DNA of 64,000 nt from Scolanthus callimorphus. Lineage: Eukaryota; Cnidaria; Anthozoa; Actiniaria; Edwardsiidae. The stretch is from contig CM066912.1 in NCBI GenBank assembly GCA_033964015.1, positions 15,783,399-15,847,398 of the forward strand, written 5' to 3'. Position numbers and translations under genes: made by a program. Shown here one piece after another: positions 32,461-42,771 of the stretch. A model generated the notes under the pieces. It was not told the origin of the DNA. It saw nothing but the letters and a program-made list of their open reading frames with translations, and did not search any database. The first letter of the stretch is position 1, and each line of letters begins with the position of its first letter.

Positions 32461-32682
32461 GTTGTTTTGAGAGTTCAAACGAGCTCTTGGGCATGTGTAT
32501 TTGCCAAAAACACCGCGATTCTTATGGGCTGAAATGGAGGAATAAAAAGTCATATTGTTCAACTCCAACCGAATGGGCCAATCACAAAGCAGCCACGACT
32601 CCGAAAGGCGATCGGTTTATGACATATACGCAGGCCCTGTCAATTTATCAACTTACATCAAAGATTGTTGTCATCGGTTCTC
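32461..32682 (+). pseudogene. Cysteine-rich/SAP family gene, exon 1 of those visible
   Basis: The acceptor TTTTTATTTGTTATAG ends at 32460 and the donor GTAAGT starts at 32683. It reads CFESSNELLGMCICQKHRDS, then YGLKWRNKKSYCSTPTEWAN and ends IVVIGS. The cysteines and histidine (C...CIC..H...C) look like a metal-binding N-terminus, typical as I recall of a large, unnamed protein family expanded in cnidarians and amphioxus. Earlier exons may lie upstream. Confidence 0.6.
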
Positions 32683-32885
32683 GTAAGTATCCTCCTTGTA
32701 ACTTTGTAAGTGATTTTGTTCTGGTCTTAAACCGGGTTTGGATATTGCCTGCTAGGTGCGTCTGCTGTGTTCGCACTCTTACACTAAATGTGGCAAAATG
32801 ACCGAAAATGTCATTGTAGCAAGCGCAGCTACGACAAAAGCTCATTATATCACTTCGTGATATTAATAAATCATCTATTTTACAG

Positions 32886-33399
32886 CTATTTGCAGACGAT
32901 GCCGGGAAAAGTTGAAACTCGAGCTGCAAGCCACGAAAGAGGCAGCCGATTTCTCGATCGATGAAGGCATGGCTCAGTTAACCATCACCGACGACCGAAC
33001 TTTTGCGCTTAGCGCACAGCAACGAGTGGTGATAGCACTGCGTCTTACAACGGAGCAGTCGCCGCACAGGCAAGTGAGATTCGCCGTCAGAAACTTGACG
33101 AGTTTCTTGTTGCATGTGGTAAACCAGCCTCGGTAGCGGGGATCCCGAAAAAGAGATGGGATGACATGTGTCGCGAGCCAGTGCATTAATCACGAACGCC
33201 CTTGAGGTGTTGAACCCCACCGATGCTGGCAGTCTATGGCAGGCCCTCAGGACTCTCGCCTTCTCGACGAGGCTCTCGGTGTAGTATCACCTGCAAACCA
33301 TAGGTACCTATCAGCCCTCGCAGAAACCTACCTTAACACCAGTGGCTGGTATACGCGACGGCAGGTGTTGTCCATAATGTCTGACTTGGTGTCGTTTAA
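32886..33399 (+). pseudogene. Cysteine-rich/SAP family gene, exon 2 left part (split exon)
   Basis: The acceptor TATTTTACAG ends at 32885. The codon split C|CT joins in phase and the exon starts PICRRCREKLKLELQATKEA. Coding character then moves through frames: LSAQQRVVIAL, then IRRQKLDEFLVACGKPASV and PKKRWDDMC, then LITNALEVLNPTDAGSLWQA, then LDEALGVVSPANHRYLSALA and ETYLNTSGWYTRRQVLSIMS. This implies single-base changes near 33040, 33172 and 33240. The exon stops at the TTAA (33396-33399) where a 6,956-bp transposon is inserted, and continues at 40360. Confidence 0.7.
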
Positions 33400-33775
33400 G
33401 GTGACTCGCTCGAAATGGTTTGTGCGCTCATCTGTGTCCAGAGCTGAACTACCAGGTTATACATATCGGGCTATAACTTTTGCGTTTTTTTTTTGCCAAT
33501 TTCAGTAATTCTTTTTGTAAATCAAGCACAAATGACCCTAGATTAGCTGCGAATTCTCCGATCTTTGCAATCTTGTTCATCTAAGTCACAATTCTTAAAT
33601 ACAAAGACGACCCCGTAGATTTTTAATGCCCTCTATAAAAAAATCTTGCAGATATTTTCGGCTTAAATCTTGGCGATGCTTACTAGAAAACTTGAACTTT
33701 CATCTGGCCAAATTTCAGAAAATTCATAGGCCAGAAATGTATTAGCGAGGTCGATGTCGAAGACGCACCACAAAT

Positions 33776-35141
33776 TAAGCTTTTTACTAAGACATGAATG
33801 TCAAAATTTCCTGCGCACTAATAAAAGCATTTCAACCTATCAATTTTTGGGACAAGTTACCTACAACCTTTGCCAAAAAGGTTTGGACCGTTTTTGATAA
33901 GTTTGTATTTTCTCGTCAGTTTAGGGAATGTTCTCAAATTGTGTTACCCCCTCCCCTCCCCCACTCAATGTTGGTACTTATTTTGAACGTTCAGATCGCG
34001 GGCTTCAAAATGCCGAGACAATTCATCTCACTGATATCAACATTGAAAGGGGAGGGGGGCGAATACTGTGTAGTGCTCGTCTAAAATAGCTTGTAAAAAT
34101 GGGCATCCGTTTTACCGGTCCAAGCGTTTTGACAAAGATTGTAGATACATGTCAAACTATATGTTAAGAGCAATTGCTTTAAATCCAAACCACTTAACCT
34201 TAGAAGCACCGTTTCTTGGGGCATAAAACCAGAAATTTATGGCATCCCGCATTTGGTAAATTTAACCTTAAAATTGGATGTTTTGTATCAAAAGAGATAT
34301 CACGGAATTAAACTGAATGTTTTTGAAAGCTATTATGCAGGTTTAACTTAAAGTTGAATGTTTCATTGCCGCGAATTCTAATTTTCTTCTGCGAGCTAAC
34401 TGCGCTCTCTCCCGTTGGCCGCAGGTTTCATACCTGTTGTTGTGAAATGCTAATGATCAGGGCACTCAATGGAAAGGGGGGCAATGTTACCTTGAAAATG
34501 ACAATAAGAAGAGTAATGCTTCGTTTGATCTATTGTAATAACAACACTACCATGTCTCAGAGGAATACGTTATCTGCCAACAGTATGTTCCCTAGGGTGA
34601 GTCACAATTTAATTGCTATGCTCGCTTCTAATTTGCGACCACAATGTTAATAACATCATTGTTGTAATAATAAAATCACTTCAATCCAACACGAATATGA
34701 TGGTCATTACCCCCCTTTCAATTGAGTTCTCTGATCATTAGCATTTCACAACAACAGGTATGAAACCTGCGGCCATGGAGAGAGCGCAGTTAACTCGCAG
34801 AAGAAAATTAGAATTCGCGGCAATGAAACTTTAAACTTTAAGTAAAACTTGCATAATAGCTTTCAAAAACATTCAGTTTAATTCCGTGATATCTCTTTTG
34901 ATACAAAACATCCCATTTTAAGGTTAAATTTACCAAGTGCGGGATGCCATAAATTTCTGTGTTTTTCTGGTTTTATGCCCAAAAGAAACGGTGCTTCTAA
35001 AGTTAAGTGGTTTGGATTTAAAGCAATTGCTCTTAACATATAGTTTGACATGTATCTAGGTAGCTTGTCCCAAAAATTGATAGGTTTAATTGCTCTTATT
35101 AGTGCGCAGGAATTTTTTACATGCATGCCTTAGTGAAAGGC
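33776..35141. mobile_element. Nested TTAA element in the left arm
   Basis: The right arm of the outer element lacks this segment (it reads CACAAATTAAGAGCCATTG), while the left arm has it between TTAA at 33772-33775 and TTAA at 35142-35145. Its ends are inverted: GCTTTTTACTAAGACATG and the complement of GCCTTTCACTAAGGCATG. Long inverted arms follow, the left with a further internal insertion of about 265 bp. The empty site in the other arm proves it is a later insertion of about 1.37 kb. Confidence 0.88.
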
Positions 35142-36192
35142 TTAAGAGCCATTGTCTGAGAAAGTGTTCCAGGTCAAAAAAGTGGGGGTTAACCGATTTC
35201 CTTCAAACTTGTGTCAGAAATTAGGTTTGATGAGATATTACAAAAGCCACTTTGGTTTTGTTTTCTGGGATTTTGTTTCAAAGTTACAGGGGAGGTCCTA
35301 CTTTTGGCCCTCTGACCACCAAATTTTCATGTTTTTGGGAGTTGTATTATCATTGTCTATTTCACCAAGACAATATAACTCCTGAAATAATAAACTGCAT
35401 GGTAACTATCTACTGTTAATGCCCTTTCAGAAAATATATGTGTCGTTGGCATAGCTTTGCCTGGACGAGAAGGGCCTGGCCCTAGTTTTAGCCTATTTTT
35501 GAGATGGAAAGAACTACTGAAAATTGCAACTTTTTAGAAATTATTATTTTTTACCTGCAACAAGATCTGGCAATGACTTCACTTCCACAAATGACTTTGA
35601 CCCTAGTACTAACAAAATCAGTTGAGAAAAAATTGGGCACTTCTGAATAAATTACTTTTTAAGGCCATTTATTAGGCATGGTGACACATAAGTCATTGGG
35701 GAAGAAAGATCATTTTTATCACTAAATCCAAAGAATTCGTAGAAATAATAGCACCAATCACTTGTATTTGTTCTCAGCATATATCTGATCATCAAAAGAA
35801 AGTGTCATTTGGCCTAAATCAAACTCCAATGTCCCTGGCGATGCATAGAATACAACCGGAAAGCACAGAAATACCACATTTTCCAATGTTTCGACTTTTT
35901 TCTTCTCTCCAAAAGCTCAATCTGACAGATCTGATAAAATAAGCTAGCAATTACATCGACTAGTGTTCCTAGGGCATTAAAGATACACTTATATGTTAAC
36001 CTGCTTAAAATGTTGTCACGAGTCCTGAGCCTGGAAGCACAACATGGTCTGTCATTTGTGGGACAATAACACAGTCAAATTATCGCCGCTTTGTGCATAC
36101 ATGTGCACTCTGCCTTCCTCAAGTCCTTTCCGTCACTAAACAAGAATGTTCACGGCTATGGGCCTTGTAACACAGTATGAAAAGTACATTTC

Positions 36193-36597
36193 ATGACAAA
36201 AATCAGCCTCCATGAAGACACATTCGCTGACCCGAATATCGAGGACCATTTCCAGTTAAACAAGACGTCGAAAATGAATCAAACAATACCAGATCGTGCT
36301 TGTAATAAAGATCACAAGATAGAAGGTCGCCTGAATGATCTGATTTCATCCTCAAAAGGCCGAATTATGAAGAAAAGCAGTTCAAGTCACGCCGGACTGC
36401 TCCATCATGCGTGGACGCCATCTTGGACGAGAGCGCAGTGTGGGCCTGGGGAAGAGCGCGATGAATTCTGCGAAATTCACTGTGATCTTTGTCGCATTTA
36501 TGCAAAATGGATTGCTACTGCTCTTTTGGCAGCTCTTCGGATCCATGTGGCGCTGCAGATTGGGCGCTACACGAAAATGTTTTCGTTCCACTGCTGA
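36193..36597 (+). other. Open frame in the left arm of the TTAA transposon
   Basis: A 134-codon frame that recurs (133 codons) in the right arm on the minus strand at 38960-38559. The inner part, from MKKSSSSHAGLLHHAWTPSW onward, is identical in both. I do not recognise a domain. Because the inner arm DNA is itself identical, protein-level selection cannot be inferred. Confidence 0.35.
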
Positions 36598-37057
36598 GTC
36601 GCCAAGTGGGTCAAAAACAGTAAAAAGGCTGTGGCGCGTCAGGCAGCAAGGGCCGCCCCAAAACAAGCTCGTCTTCTGGCACCGGTAGCTTACTGAGCTG
36701 AACATTTTGGAATAACAACATGAAATGATTATTTTTTAGAGGGGAGGGAGAGGATGCCCAGAATAATATAATATATCATAATATATTGCCTATGCCGGCT
36801 GTAGGGTCTTTCCGCATTTCCGCGGTGAGAATAGGGATGGAAGTATGAATATGACAAAATTAAGAGTAGGGGGTAGGGCGACATTAATCGTTTTTCTTGT
36901 GGGTTCCCCTTGTGGCGGCTGAAAATATAATATGAAACAATACATGAAATAGTGGAATCCTTTTCATTCTTCTTTAACATGACGGCTCTAATCGAAAGAG
37001 CCTGATGCGCCCGAGCCGTGTATTGTACTAGTGTTTTTGAGCCACTCGGTGAGATCT
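36598..37057. other. Asymmetric segment between the arms
   Basis: Present only on the left side, since arm homology resumes at about 37058-37112 against 38557-38500. It begins with a short open frame, AKWVKNSKKAVARQAARAAP then KQARLLAPVAY and TGA at 36694-36696, a basic Ala/Lys/Arg-rich tail that looks like the end of a coding exon but is not recognised. Confidence 0.4.
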
Positions 37058-37221
37058 GAATTCAACCAAGAGAAAATGATCCCCAGAGAACGCAACCCCA
37101 TGACAGTGGCATAAGAGCGTGACACTCTCTATTTTTAGAACAGGGAGCTACTTTTAGCGGCGCCTTTTGATTGGACGTGTCCTAGCAACAGACATCACTG
37201 TGAGGATGCATGTGTGACCAC

Positions 37222-37224
<3 letters not shown>

Positions 37225-37259
<35 letters not shown>

Positions 37260-38330
37260 TACATTTATATAGCGCTATTTCTACTATATATTCAATAGCG
37301 CTTTACAATATTACTTTAAGAAAAAAAAACTGAAAGCTAAAGTAAAGTAAAACGAAAATAGGGTAAAAATCCATATGCCATAAAAACAATAAAAGTAATA
37401 AAAAGGGGAATCAGTAAAATGCACGTCTAAAAAGGAATGTTTTAATGGCAGACTTAAAAACGTTGAGTGATTTAATATTCCTCACATCCTCGGGTAGGGC
37501 ATTCCAAAAAGATGGGGCAGTGAAAGAGAATTCCCTTTCACCATAGGTCTTAAGGTTACAACGAGGTTTCACAAGGACAGATCCCTGAGGAACACCACAG
37601 GAGAGTTTATGCTTAGAAGACCTAGTATTATCAATTAAGACAAACTGGCTTCTTTCGGAAAGATAAGAGTGAAACCAAGCGAGAGCTTTTCCCTTTATCC
37701 CAAAGTAGTTCTCAAATCTATGAAGTAGGATTCCATGATCGACCGTGTCGAAGGCCACCGAAAGGTCCAGCAGCACGAGAATCACACACCCACCGTCATC
37801 AATATCACACAGAATATCATTGTGCACACGGGTGAGTGCAGTCTCAGTGCTGTGGCCTACTTCGTAAGCAGATTGAAATAGCTCTTTCATGTCACCCCCA
37901 GAAAGATGATCGTTTAGTCGCACGGCGACCACCATTTCTGATGCCTTAGACACAAATTGAAGGTTGGGAATTGGTCTGAAATTTGGGAAAAGTTCGTGGT
38001 CAAGATTATCTTTCTTTAAACCTGGGGAGAGGGCGGCTTCTTTATGGGTAGTGGGCACTGACGCGGTGAAGAGAGAGAGAGATTAACCATTCTTGTAATT
38101 ATAGGTAGCAGAACATGCAATCCTTCAGTAAGGCACCTGGGATAGGATCTAAAACACAGGATTTCCCCGACTTGGCACGTATAAGGGATGACAATTCACC
38201 AGGGTCCGTTGGGGCAAACTCAGTGAGTTCTGAGGGGCACTGGCGACAAGCATTAACAAGATTGGGGTTACTGACAGGGGGTAGGTTTTTCCTAATCCGT
38301 TGGTCAATCCGTTGGTCACTGGTCAATGCG
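37225..38330 (-). mobile_element. CR1/L2-type LINE fragment
   Basis: In minus orientation: pre-RT motif SCVLDPIPGALLKDC (about 38160), a break, then RT residues, then a 3' UTR with TTGTAAAGCGCTATTG and AGCGCTATATAAATGTAATT, and a (TTA)n tail at 37225-37257. The tail and the AGCGC pair are typical of L2/CR1 3' ends. It lies in the centre of the TTAA transposon, so it inserted there later or was captured. Confidence 0.8.
37411..38058 (-). pseudogene. CR1/L2 reverse transcriptase with internal deletion
   Basis: A 215-codon frame: LFPNFRPIPNLQFVSKASEM, FQSAYEVGHSTETALTRVHN, LVLLDLSVAFDTVDHGILLH, GIKGKALAWFHSYLSERSQ and CGVPQGSVL. It then joins directly to the extreme C-terminus, FSFTAPSFWNALPEDVRNIK, SLNVFKSAIKTFLFRRAFY. 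The YADD box and thumb region are missing, yet the frame is kept across the deletion. It cannot act as a polymerase. Confidence 0.85.
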
Positions 38331-40359
38331 GCATGCTACGTGACGCTGCACTGTTGCTGTTTTCGTAATATGATTGGCTGATTTGCCATGGTAAATAAGA
38401 GTGCGCGCAGACAACGCTGCTTGCATCAACACGTGCGCGCTTCTAAACCAACGGAAAAGAGTTCGAATCCGTGTGCAATGAATCTATTTTTAGAACTGCT
38501 GCCACTCAGATGGGTCATGGGGTTGCGTTCTCTTGGGATCATTTTCTCTTGATTCAACTCAGCAGTGGAACGAAAACATTTTCGTGTAGCGCCCAATCTG
38601 CAGCGCCACATGGATCCGAAGAGCTGCCAAAAGAGCAGTAGCAATCCATTTTGCATAAATGCGACAAAGATCACAGTGAATTTCGCAGAATTCATCGCGC
38701 TCTTCCCCAGGCCCACACTGCGCTCTCGTCCAAGATGGCGTCCACGCATGATGGAGCAGTCCGGCGTGACTTGAACTGCTTTTCTTCATAATTCGGCCTT
38801 TTGAGGATGAAATCAGATCATACAGGTGTCCTTCTTTCTCGTGACCTTTATTACAAGCACGATCTGGTATTGTTTGATTCATTTTCAACGTCTTGTTTAC
38901 CTGAAAATGGTCCTCGATGTTCGGGTCAGCGAATGGATTATGGAGGCTGATCTTTGTCAAGAAATTTACTTTTCATGCTGTGTTACAAGGTCCATAGCCG
39001 TGAACAATCTTGTTTAGTGATGGACTGAGGAAGGCAGATTACGGGCACATGTTTGCACAAGCGGCGATAATTTGACTGTGTTATTGTCTCACAAATGACA
39101 GACCATGTTGTGTTTCCAAGCTCAGGACTCATGACAATATAAGCAGGTAAACATAAGTGTATCTAGGAACATTAGTCGATGTAATTGCTAGCTTATTTCA
39201 TCAGATTGAGCTTTTGGCGAGAAGAAATAAGTCGAAACATTGGAAAATGTGGTATTTCTGTGCTTTCCGGTTGTATTCTATGCATCGCCAGGGACATTGG
39301 AGTTTGATTTAGGCCAAATGACACTTTCTTTTGATGATCAGATATATGCTGAGAACAAATACAAGTGATTGGTGCTATTATTTCTACGAATTCTTTGGAT
39401 TTAGTGATAAAAATGATCTTTCTTCCCCAATGACTTATGTGCCACCATGCCTAATAAATGGCCCTGAAAAAGTAATTTATTCAGAAGTGCCCAATTTTTT
39501 CTCAACTGATTTTGTTAGTACAAGGGTCAAAGTCATTTGTGGAAGTGAAGTCATTGCCAGATCTTGTTGCAGGTAAAAAATAATAATTTCTAAAAATATG
39601 TGATTTTCAGTAGTTCTTTCCATCTCAAAAATTGGCTAACACTAGGGCCAGGCCCTGCTTGTCCAGACAAAGCTATGCCAACGAGACATATATTTTCTGA
39701 AAGGGCATTAACAGTAGATAGTTACCATGCAGTTTATTATTTCAGGAGTTATATTGTCTTGGTGAAATAACCACGATAATACAACTCCCCAAAACATGAA
39801 AATTTGGTGGTCAGAGGGCCAAAAATGGGACCCACTTGTAACTTTGAAACAAAATAGCAGAAAACGAAACCAAAGTGGCTTTTGTAATATCTCATCAAAC
39901 CTAGCTTCTGACACAAGTTTGAAGGAAATCGGTTGACCCTCACTTTTCCTGCCTGGAACACTTTCTCAGACAATGGCTCTTAATTTGTGGTGCGTCTTCG
40001 ACATCGACCTCGCTAATACATTTTTGGCCTACGAATTTTCTGAAACTTGGCCAGATGAAAGTTCAAGTCTTCTAATGAGCATCGCCAAGATTTAAACCGA
40101 AAATATCTACAAGATTTGTTTATGAGAGGGCATTACAAACTATGGGGTCGTCTTTGTATTTAAGAATTGTGACCTAGATGAACAAGATTGCAAAGATCGG
40201 AGAATTCGCCGCTAATCTAGGGTCATTTGTGCTTGATTTACAAAAAGAATTACTGGAATCGGCCAAAAAACGCAAAAGTTATAGCACGATATGTATAACA
40301 TGGTAGTTCAGCTCTGGACACAGATGAGCGCACAAACCATTTCCAGCGAGTCACCTTAA

Positions 40360-40903
40360 AGAACTGAGACACTACATCCCAGGTCTTACTGAATTTCGCT
40401 ACAGTATAGCGCGGCGGCATGCACTACAGCATGGGCGGGGCACTGAAGTACCAGTTACAAGAGCCCCACGATTCAGGGTCGATGATCAACAGCTTGAACA
40501 TATCTTGTCGTTCAATACAAGTCTACACATCGTTCAGGATCTCCCATTCGGTAAACGCTATCTAAAGTTGTCCGATGGGAGAGTATTGGAAACCCCTAAG
40601 ATCATTCGATCAATGATCCCTGCTCGCATTTGTAGACAATACCAATCGTATTGTGAGGAGACAGGATTCAAACCGTTTAGTCTTTCTACGATGACTCGTC
40701 TGTTATCGGCCTGTTCTGCTTCTATTCGCAAGTCATTACAGGGCCTGGACTACATCTCAGCTGAAGGTGCCAAAGCCTTTGATGACCTCATCGAAGTCGT
40801 GAGAAAATTAGAAAATTGCGGTTGTCAAGCCACGACGGACTGGGCAGCATACTGCGAATTAAAGCTCAAAGAGGGCAGACAGTACATTAAGTCTGACATT
40901 AAG
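40360..40903 (+). pseudogene. Cysteine-rich/SAP family gene, exon 2 right part
   Basis: Joined to 33399 with one TTAA, the codons read VSFK-ELRHYIPGLTEFRYS without a shift. It goes on with IARRHALQHGRGTEVPVTRA, RFRVDDQQLEHILSFNTSLH, QDLPFGKRYLKLSDGRVLET, RICRQYQSYCEETGFKPFSL and ASIRKSLQGLDYISAEGAKA, ending YIKSDIK before the donor GTAAAG at 40904 (phase 0). This segment has no internal stop over 181 codons. Confidence 0.75.
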
Positions 40904-41107
40904 GTAAAGCAGTTGCTTGAGATTGTTTTTCGGCGTGTGACAGAGAGTGTGTGGCGCCCATTACTCTCTTTTTATGTGTGCGGTTTGATTATGTGCTATT
41001 GTTTCGCGCGCATTTAATATGGATAGCAATTATTCTTCCATAAATCACCTAAAAGGCCTTTTTATTTTCTAATTCTCATAGCCAACAAACCCCTTTCCAT
41101 CTTCCAG

Positions 41108-41787
41108 GTTCACGTTTCTTATAGTAAGTTCTGTAGCCGGTCACTGTATAAGCCACGCCCTAAGCGACCCAATGCAGTCACAATTTGCAGTAGCGTGTGC
41201 TGACCATCAGCATGACTTGGCATGTTCATCCTGCGAGGAGCTGTCCCTTGTGCTTCAAAGCATCACAAAGTCTGTCCAAAATATCGACGAAGGGATTATT
41301 GGTGCAGACGAATCCGACGACCTGAAGTACACCTGCCAACAGGCTGTTGAGGCAATACTCGCCTGGAAAGCGCACCAGCTAAGCAGTGTACAACAGGATA
41401 AGGCTCGTCTGAAGATATTACAAGACCTCACCCCTGGTAGCGTGCACATCACCCAAGACTGGGCCATGAAATTCCTTCTCCAGAAATACCATGAAACCCA
41501 GGCGGACTGGTTTGGGAAAAGAGGAATTTCGTGCCGCACATCTGTATGGTGGTTCGCAGAACATTCGGCGGCGACCTTGAACATCAGACCTTTGTGCACG
41601 TGTTGGAAAACTGCTCTCAAGATAGTGCTGCCGTCATCGCCATAATGGAGCACGTTTTGCGCACTTTGAAAGCCGAGCACCAAGGTATCGCCACCGCCTT
41701 CTACAAACAGGACAACCCGGGCTGCTACCACAGTGCTGCTATGTTGGTAGCCTGTCATCTAATGGCTAGAGCAACAGGGATCATGAT
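41108..41787 (+). pseudogene. Cysteine-rich/SAP family gene, exon 3 (possible RNase H-like core)
   Basis: Acceptor ATCTTCCAG ends at 41107 and donor GTGAGT starts at 41788. After the start VHVS there is a +1 shift near 41125, then SSVAGHCISHALSDPMQSQF, HDLACSSCEELSLVLQSIT, AILAWKAHQLSSVQQDKARL and HITQDWAMKFLLQKYHETQA. A second shift near 41531 leads to RRTFGGDLEHQTFVHVLENC and FYKQDNPGCYHSAAMLVACH. The aspartates in QDWAMKF (41457) and QDNPGCYHS (41711) are placed as in DDE/RNase H folds. That is an inference only. Confidence 0.65.
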
Positions 41788-42248
41788 GTGAGTACAACTT
41801 CAAAAGAGGCCTTTACAGCAAATTTTACTATAATACTCGATAATCCTCTGTCCGTTTTGCGTAATAGACTCTTGAAAATACTCAAAAATTGATCATTTCC
41901 AAATTTTCGACTTTATTGCGAAAGCCCTCTAACGTCGATTTTTCAGTATTTTTAGTCTATACGTTGATTTTTCATTCGTCGATCGCACCGAAAGGCATTT
42001 ATCTTTCCGGTTCTTCTTCTTCTTCCTCTATAGTCGACCCCTTCCTTTCGAAAGATTCTTGTGAGTATGCAACTAAAAGTGAAAGTGGGAGGAATCTGCT
42101 ATTACTTGCATGTAAAGAAGCTGGTTATATGCACGTACCTTTTTTGTGATAACAAATGACATCGTGACTTCTTTAATGTCACATAACTGAGCAGAAACCT
42201 TTTCAAGCTGACGTGATTTACACGGAAATATGTTTATCATGTGGCAAG

Positions 42249-42571
42249 AGTCGACTTGAGTGACCCCCAAGACGGCAAAGGGTCGTGTGACCGTAAAGCC
42301 GGGACTGTGAAAGCCCACATCCGGAGGCACCTCAACGAGGGGCACGATGTGCAAACCGCAGAGGAACTGCGTGACGCCATTACTTCCCACGGGGGGATCA
42401 ACGGAGTGCGCGTAGCTTTGGTTGATGCTAGCTCCCTGAAATCGCTACCGGCTGTAAAACTGGAAGGCATCAGTCACTACAACAACTTCTCTTTGACAAA
42501 TGAGGCGTTGGTTTGCTGGAAAGCCTACGACATTGGACATGGAAAAGCCGTCTCATGGTCACAGCTTAAAG
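42249..42571 (+). pseudogene. Cysteine-rich/SAP family gene, exon 4
   Basis: The acceptor GTGGCAAG ends at 42248 (weak pyrimidine tract) and the donor GTGAGG starts at 42572. In phase with exon 3 it reads IVDLSDPQDGKGSCDRKAGT, VKAHIRRHLNEGHDVQTAEE, LRDAITSHGGINGVRVALVD and ends WKAYDIGHGKAVSWSQLK. The SDPQxGKGxCDR block is highly characteristic of this family. If the core is RNase H-like, its aspartates are candidates for the third catalytic residue. Confidence 0.7.
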
Positions 42572-42771
42572 GTGAGGTTTAGCAGGAATCGAAGTTTCCG
42601 TCAAACAACTGTCTCAACCTCGAGATAAACGATATCAATAAATCTCGCATTGGTCTCTTGCCTTTCGTATGTACATATTTTATTACGGTAAGCAGCCCTA
42701 GGGTGCATATCCCACAATGAAAATCTTGCTACTTTTTAAAGCTTATATATATTTACGATATTATTTTCAGC

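Larger units (their letters stand above)
33400..40355. mobile_element. 6,956-bp TTAA-flanked transposon with long inverted arms
   Basis: TTAA at 33396-33399 and 40356-40359 flank termini GGTGACTCGCT and AGCGAGTCACC. The two arms are long inverted repeats: left 33400-36597 (with a nested element), right about 38558-40355, roughly 1.8 kb each. The interior (36.6-38.5 kb) contains an asymmetric segment and a CR1/L2 LINE. TTAA targets are used by piggyBac, Kolobok and Sola3 elements. Without a transposase I cannot choose between them. Confidence 0.9.

Noticed and set aside
38455..38485. GTTCGAATCC as a tRNA B box
   Set aside because: No A box or cloverleaf can be built around it.
41255..41758. 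167-codon minus-strand frame
   Set aside because: Lies antisense to exon 3 of the Cys-rich/SAP gene, where the + strand has splice sites and family motifs.
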